64,000 bases of DNA, taken from positions 434,001 through 498,000 of the forward strand of contig NZ_SSNL01000003.1 in the NCBI RefSeq assembly GCF_007004735.1, read 5' to 3'. The translations under genes were made by a program, and so were the position numbers. Below, in pieces: positions 61,746-64,000 of the stretch (its first letter is position 1; each line of letters begins with the position of its first letter). The stretch comes from Salinigranum halophilum. Lineage in GTDB: Archaea > Halobacteriota > Halobacteria > Halobacteriales > Haloferacaceae. The notes below the pieces were generated by a model. That model searched no databases, was not told the origin of the DNA, and worked only from the letters and a program-made list of their open reading frames with translations.

Positions 61746-62591
61746 TCACTCCCGAGAGTCGTGCTCCTGGTAGATGACGTGTCCGCAGGCCTTACAGTGT
61801 GAGGCGTCGGAGTCGTGGTACTCCAGCCCGCAGTTCGGACAGGTGACGTTCCGCTTGTCGCGGTGGGTCCACTCGCGAACGATCTTCGAGGCCTGCCACG
61901 GGATGAGGATGATTCCGGCGAGGATGGCCGCGATAGTCACGAACCGACCGGCCTGGGTCGCCGGCGTGATGTCGCCGAACCCGACCGTCGTGAGCGTGAC
62001 GACGGTGAAGTAGAAGGCGTCGCCGAACGTCTCCACGCGGTCGTTGACGCCGTGTTCGAACTCGTAGAACAGGCCCGCGGAGACGAAGAAGATGGCGACC
62101 ACGGTCATGAGCAGCTTCATCACCCGGAGCGTCTCGAGGCTGACGGTCCCGAAGAAGAACTCTTCGTCGCGTGTAAAGCGGAAGAACCGGAGGACGCGAA
62201 CGACACGGAGCAGGCGCAGGGCCCCGAGCCCTGCCGCCCACATCGGGAGCGCTGGCCCCGCGAGGACGGCGAACGTCGGGAGGATGGAGAGCAGGTCGAC
62301 GATGGTGTACGGGTTCGTGAGCTCCGCAACCCGGCTCCGTGCGCCGTAGACCCGGAGCAGGTATTCGAGGAAGAACACGGTGGCGATGACGACTTCGGCC
62401 GTCCAGAGGGCCGCCTCCTGCGCCGCGCTGAGCGGGTAGGTGTCGGCGACGAACAGTCCGATGAACAGGAGGTTCAACCCGAGTAGCGAGACGTCGAGCC
62501 CCTTCCCGACCGTCGTTCGGTGGTCGATGAGGTAGAAACGGACCGTATCGCGGTACGTTCGGGTCGCTCGGTGCCCCCGGTGTCCGTCCAT
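61746..62591 (-). CDS. Voltage-gated potassium channel with C-terminal zinc ribbon
   Basis: A 281-residue ion channel of the six-TM KvAP type. S4 is ALRLLRVVRVLRFFRFTRD, with arginines about every third position for voltage sensing. The selectivity filter is LTTVGFGDITP. S5 and S6 flank it. The C-terminus has CPNCGLEYHDSDASHCKACG, a zinc ribbon not usual in channels. The zinc ribbon may sense metal or redox state; that is inference. Confidence 0.9.
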   Translation of the reverse strand: MDGHRGHRATRTYRDTVRFYLIDHRTTVGKGLDVSLLGLNLLFIGLFVADTYPLSAAQEAALWTAEVVIATVFFLEYLLRVYGARSRVAELTNPYTIVDLLSILPTFAVLAGPALPMWAAGLGALRLLRVVRVLRFFRFTRDEEFFFGTVSLETLRVMKLLMTVVAIFFVSAGLFYEFEHGVNDRVETFGDAFYFTVVTLTTVGFGDITPATQAGRFVTIAAILAGIILIPWQASKIVREWTHRDKRNVTCPNCGLEYHDSDASHCKACGHVIYQEHDSRE

Positions 62592-62707
62592 AGACGGGTT
62601 ACTGCACGGTGACGACTAAGCGTTCCGGACAGGGCTTCGATGCGGTCGTGTCACACGCTATCGCGCGTCTCCAATGACTTAACCGTCGGGGACTCCTACC
62701 AGCTACA

Positions 62708-62992
62708 ATGAGCGAAGAAGTAGAACGGAAGAACCTCAGGATGCCGAACAGCGACGAGCTGTTCGCAGTCGTCACAGAACACAACGGTGGGAACCACGTC
62801 CGCGTGCGCTGTGAGGACGGAAAGAACCGTATGGGCCGTATCCCTGGCCGGATGAAGTACCGGACCTGGATCAACGAGGGCGACGTCGTCCTCGTCGAAC
62901 CGTGGGACTGGCAGGACGAGAAGGCCAACATCGAGTGGCGCTACTCCGGGCAGGACGCCGACCAGCTCCGCCGCGAAGGCCACATCGACTAA
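62708..62992 (+). CDS. Translation initiation factor aIF-1A
   Basis: A 94-residue OB-fold initiation factor that binds the small-subunit A site. [39 protein letters not shown] and [19 protein letters not shown] are typical of aIF1A/eIF1A. TATA-like ACTTAACC about 26-30 nt before the ATG suggests a leaderless message. Confidence 0.95.
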   Translation: MSEEVERKNLRMPNSDELFAVVTEHNGGNHVRVRCEDGKNRMGRIPGRMKYRTWINEGDVVLVEPWDWQDEKANIEWRYSGQDADQLRREGHID

Positions 62993-63074
62993 CTCTCTTC
63001 GCACCCTCCGATTCGGCTTTTCCCCGGTCGGGTGTGTTTTTCACCGCTGTCGAGCGACGCGTTCCCGAGTGCGG

Positions 63075-63320
63075 TCAGTTCCCCCCACGCTTTCGGTACC
63101 ACACTCGCGAGCCGACCGGCGAGTCGCCCTCGGCGAGGTCGAGCCGCCGGACGAACAGGTCTCTGATGGCCAGCGTGACACGGAGTTCGACCGCCTCGTC
63201 GTCGTCGTCGACCACGACGACACAGTGGCCGTCGCGCTCGAAGACGTCCTCGATCACACCCGTCTCCCACCGGTCGAGGTCGTGCGTCGGCTTCTTCGCG
63301 TGGATTCTGTCGTGAGCCAC
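63075..63320 (-). CDS. Small conserved haloarchaeal protein
   Basis: An 81-residue protein with start GTG at 63320 (VAHDRIHAKKPTHDLDRWET). IEDVFERDGHCVVVVDDDDE and ELRVTLAIRDLFVRRLDLAE suggest a compact beta domain that may bind nucleic acid or a protein. A longer frame to 63413 (also GTG) is possible. Family was not identified with certainty. Confidence 0.65.
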   Translation of the reverse strand: MAHDRIHAKKPTHDLDRWETGVIEDVFERDGHCVVVVDDDDEAVELRVTLAIRDLFVRRLDLAEGDSPVGSRVWYRKRGGN

Positions 63321-63451
63321 GCCTGTACCGGGGCGTCCCTCCGGGTTCACGTCACCGGTTCTCGCCGCACGCACCGCTCGCCGTCTTATCTCCTGAAGAA
63401 AGTAGCCTAACACAATATCGCCGTCAGGCGACCGTGTGTGAGGTAGTATCG

Positions 63452-63646
63452 TTAGTTACGAACGAGGTTCGTCGCGCGCGGGCCTTTGGGGGCCTGTTCG
63501 ATGCTGAATTCGACCGAAGTACCCTCCGTCAGGTCCTCGCCGCCAACGTCCTCCATGTGGAAGAACACGTCGTCGTCAGAGTCGTCCGTCGAAATGAAAC
63601 CGTAGCCGCCAGTGTCGTTGAAGAAGTCGACCTTACCGTTTGCCAT
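63452..63646 (-). CDS. cspA: Cold-shock domain protein (CspA)
   Basis: A 64-residue cold-shock protein binding single-stranded nucleic acid. RNP-1 is GGYGFIS and RNP-2 is VFFHMED. MANGKVDFFNDTGGYGFIST and the end APKGPRATNLVRN are typical of haloarchaeal Csp. TATA-like CTTATCC lies about 25-30 nt upstream. Confidence 0.95.
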   Translation of the reverse strand: MANGKVDFFNDTGGYGFISTDDSDDDVFFHMEDVGGEDLTEGTSVEFSIEQAPKGPRATNLVRN

Positions 63647-63839
63647 TGCGAATAGACACAGTCAGGGTATACGGATAAGTGCTGTGCATTTGTTTTCCAA
63701 TATCCGAATCTACTGGACGAATATCTGTAATAGCGGTAATATCGGTTAATATTTCTACCTCGGCGGTTCGCAGACAGCGTTTCGCGGACCTCGCTACGTT
63801 CGCCCGGTGCTTTGTCCGTATCCACAGTTTCTCCGGGTC

Positions 63840-64000
63840 TCAGTTCGGAAGCGGGCCGAGGATGTCGAGGCCGTACTCCCGACCGAGCGCGACCAGCGCG
63901 TTCACGTCCGGCTCTGCGGGTGGCGGCGTCTCCATCGTACTCGCTGGCTCGCCGGCCGCGACGACGAACTCCTCGAAGCCTCCTGGCGCGAGTTGAATCA
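63840..64000 (-). CDS. Cupin domain protein, C-terminal part
   Basis: Only the last 53 residues are visible; the gene continues beyond the window. The stop (TGA) is at 63840-63842. The visible part includes LAPGGFEEFVVAAGEP and ALVALGREYGLDILGPLPN. That resembles the end of haloarchaeal cupin proteins. Function is unknown. Confidence 0.6.
   Translation of the reverse strand, partial: IQLAPGGFEEFVVAAGEPASTMETPPPAEPDVNALVALGREYGLDILGPLPN

Overview
The window is chromosomal DNA from a halophilic archaeon of class Halobacteria. It is GC-rich, and its proteins are strongly acidic and rich in Asp and Glu. Promoters are archaeal TATA elements, many only 25-30 nt from the start codon, which implies leaderless mRNAs. 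Marker genes are haloarchaeal: cetZ1, halorhodopsin, coenzyme F420 biosynthesis, aIF1A, a second aIF2-beta with a TRAM domain, NOG1, Tat lipoproteins and Lrp-type RAM proteins. Two genes run off the ends: a membrane protein at the left and a cupin at the right. One tRNA (Leu, anticodon TAA) is present. There is no rRNA, CRISPR array, intact insertion sequence or prophage.

Layout. 1-5.9 kb: membrane protein, 7TM histidine kinase, three-Cys ferredoxin, tRNA-Leu, EEP nuclease, a small membrane protein, a fragment that looks like the right end of an IS200/IS605 element, and DUF5813. 5.9-10.4 kb: a TrkA/RCK protein coupled to a RAM-only protein and divergent from a second RAM-only protein, an orphan E1-alpha dehydrogenase subunit, a secreted calcium-repeat protein, and thymidylate kinase. 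10.5-24.4 kb: an SDR protein, cetZ1 overlapping a membrane protein and cofC, then cofG, a PAS kinase, cofH, an FMN hydroxyacid dehydrogenase, Sir2, purC, a Mer-like F420 reductase, cofE and a phosphoesterase. Most of F420 biosynthesis (cofC, G, H, E; no cofD) plus one F420-using enzyme lie within about 10 kb.

24.7-33.6 kb is the most unusual part. It is a peptide/solute ABC transporter operon whose binding protein appears circularly permuted, followed by two permeases, a fused double ATPase and a CitE-like lyase. A convergent ADP-forming acyl-CoA synthetase follows. The operon promoter and the synthetase promoter share the palindrome AAACGTTT next to the TATA box, which suggests one regulator. 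This could be an uptake-and-catabolism module for an unknown acid or peptide.

33.9-64 kb: DUF3179 lipoprotein, halorhodopsin, hydroxyacid dehydrogenase, EngB, a duplicated-domain protein, Rieske protein, tandem Usp, a folate cyclo-ligase, DUF389, SIMPL lipoprotein, NOG1, quinone oxidoreductase, aspartoacylase with a half-size EamA transporter, DUF5995, TrpD-like, SppA-DUF4350 operon, fused siroheme decarboxylase AhbA-AhbB, PHP, FAD oxidoreductase, HAD plus aldo/keto reductase, KaiC-like ATPase with a small partner, MsrB, PPOX, thioesterase, aldo/keto reductase, aIF2-beta-TRAM, voltage-gated K+ channel with a zinc ribbon, aIF1A and CspA. Functions are inferred by reading the translated sequences; no database search was run.
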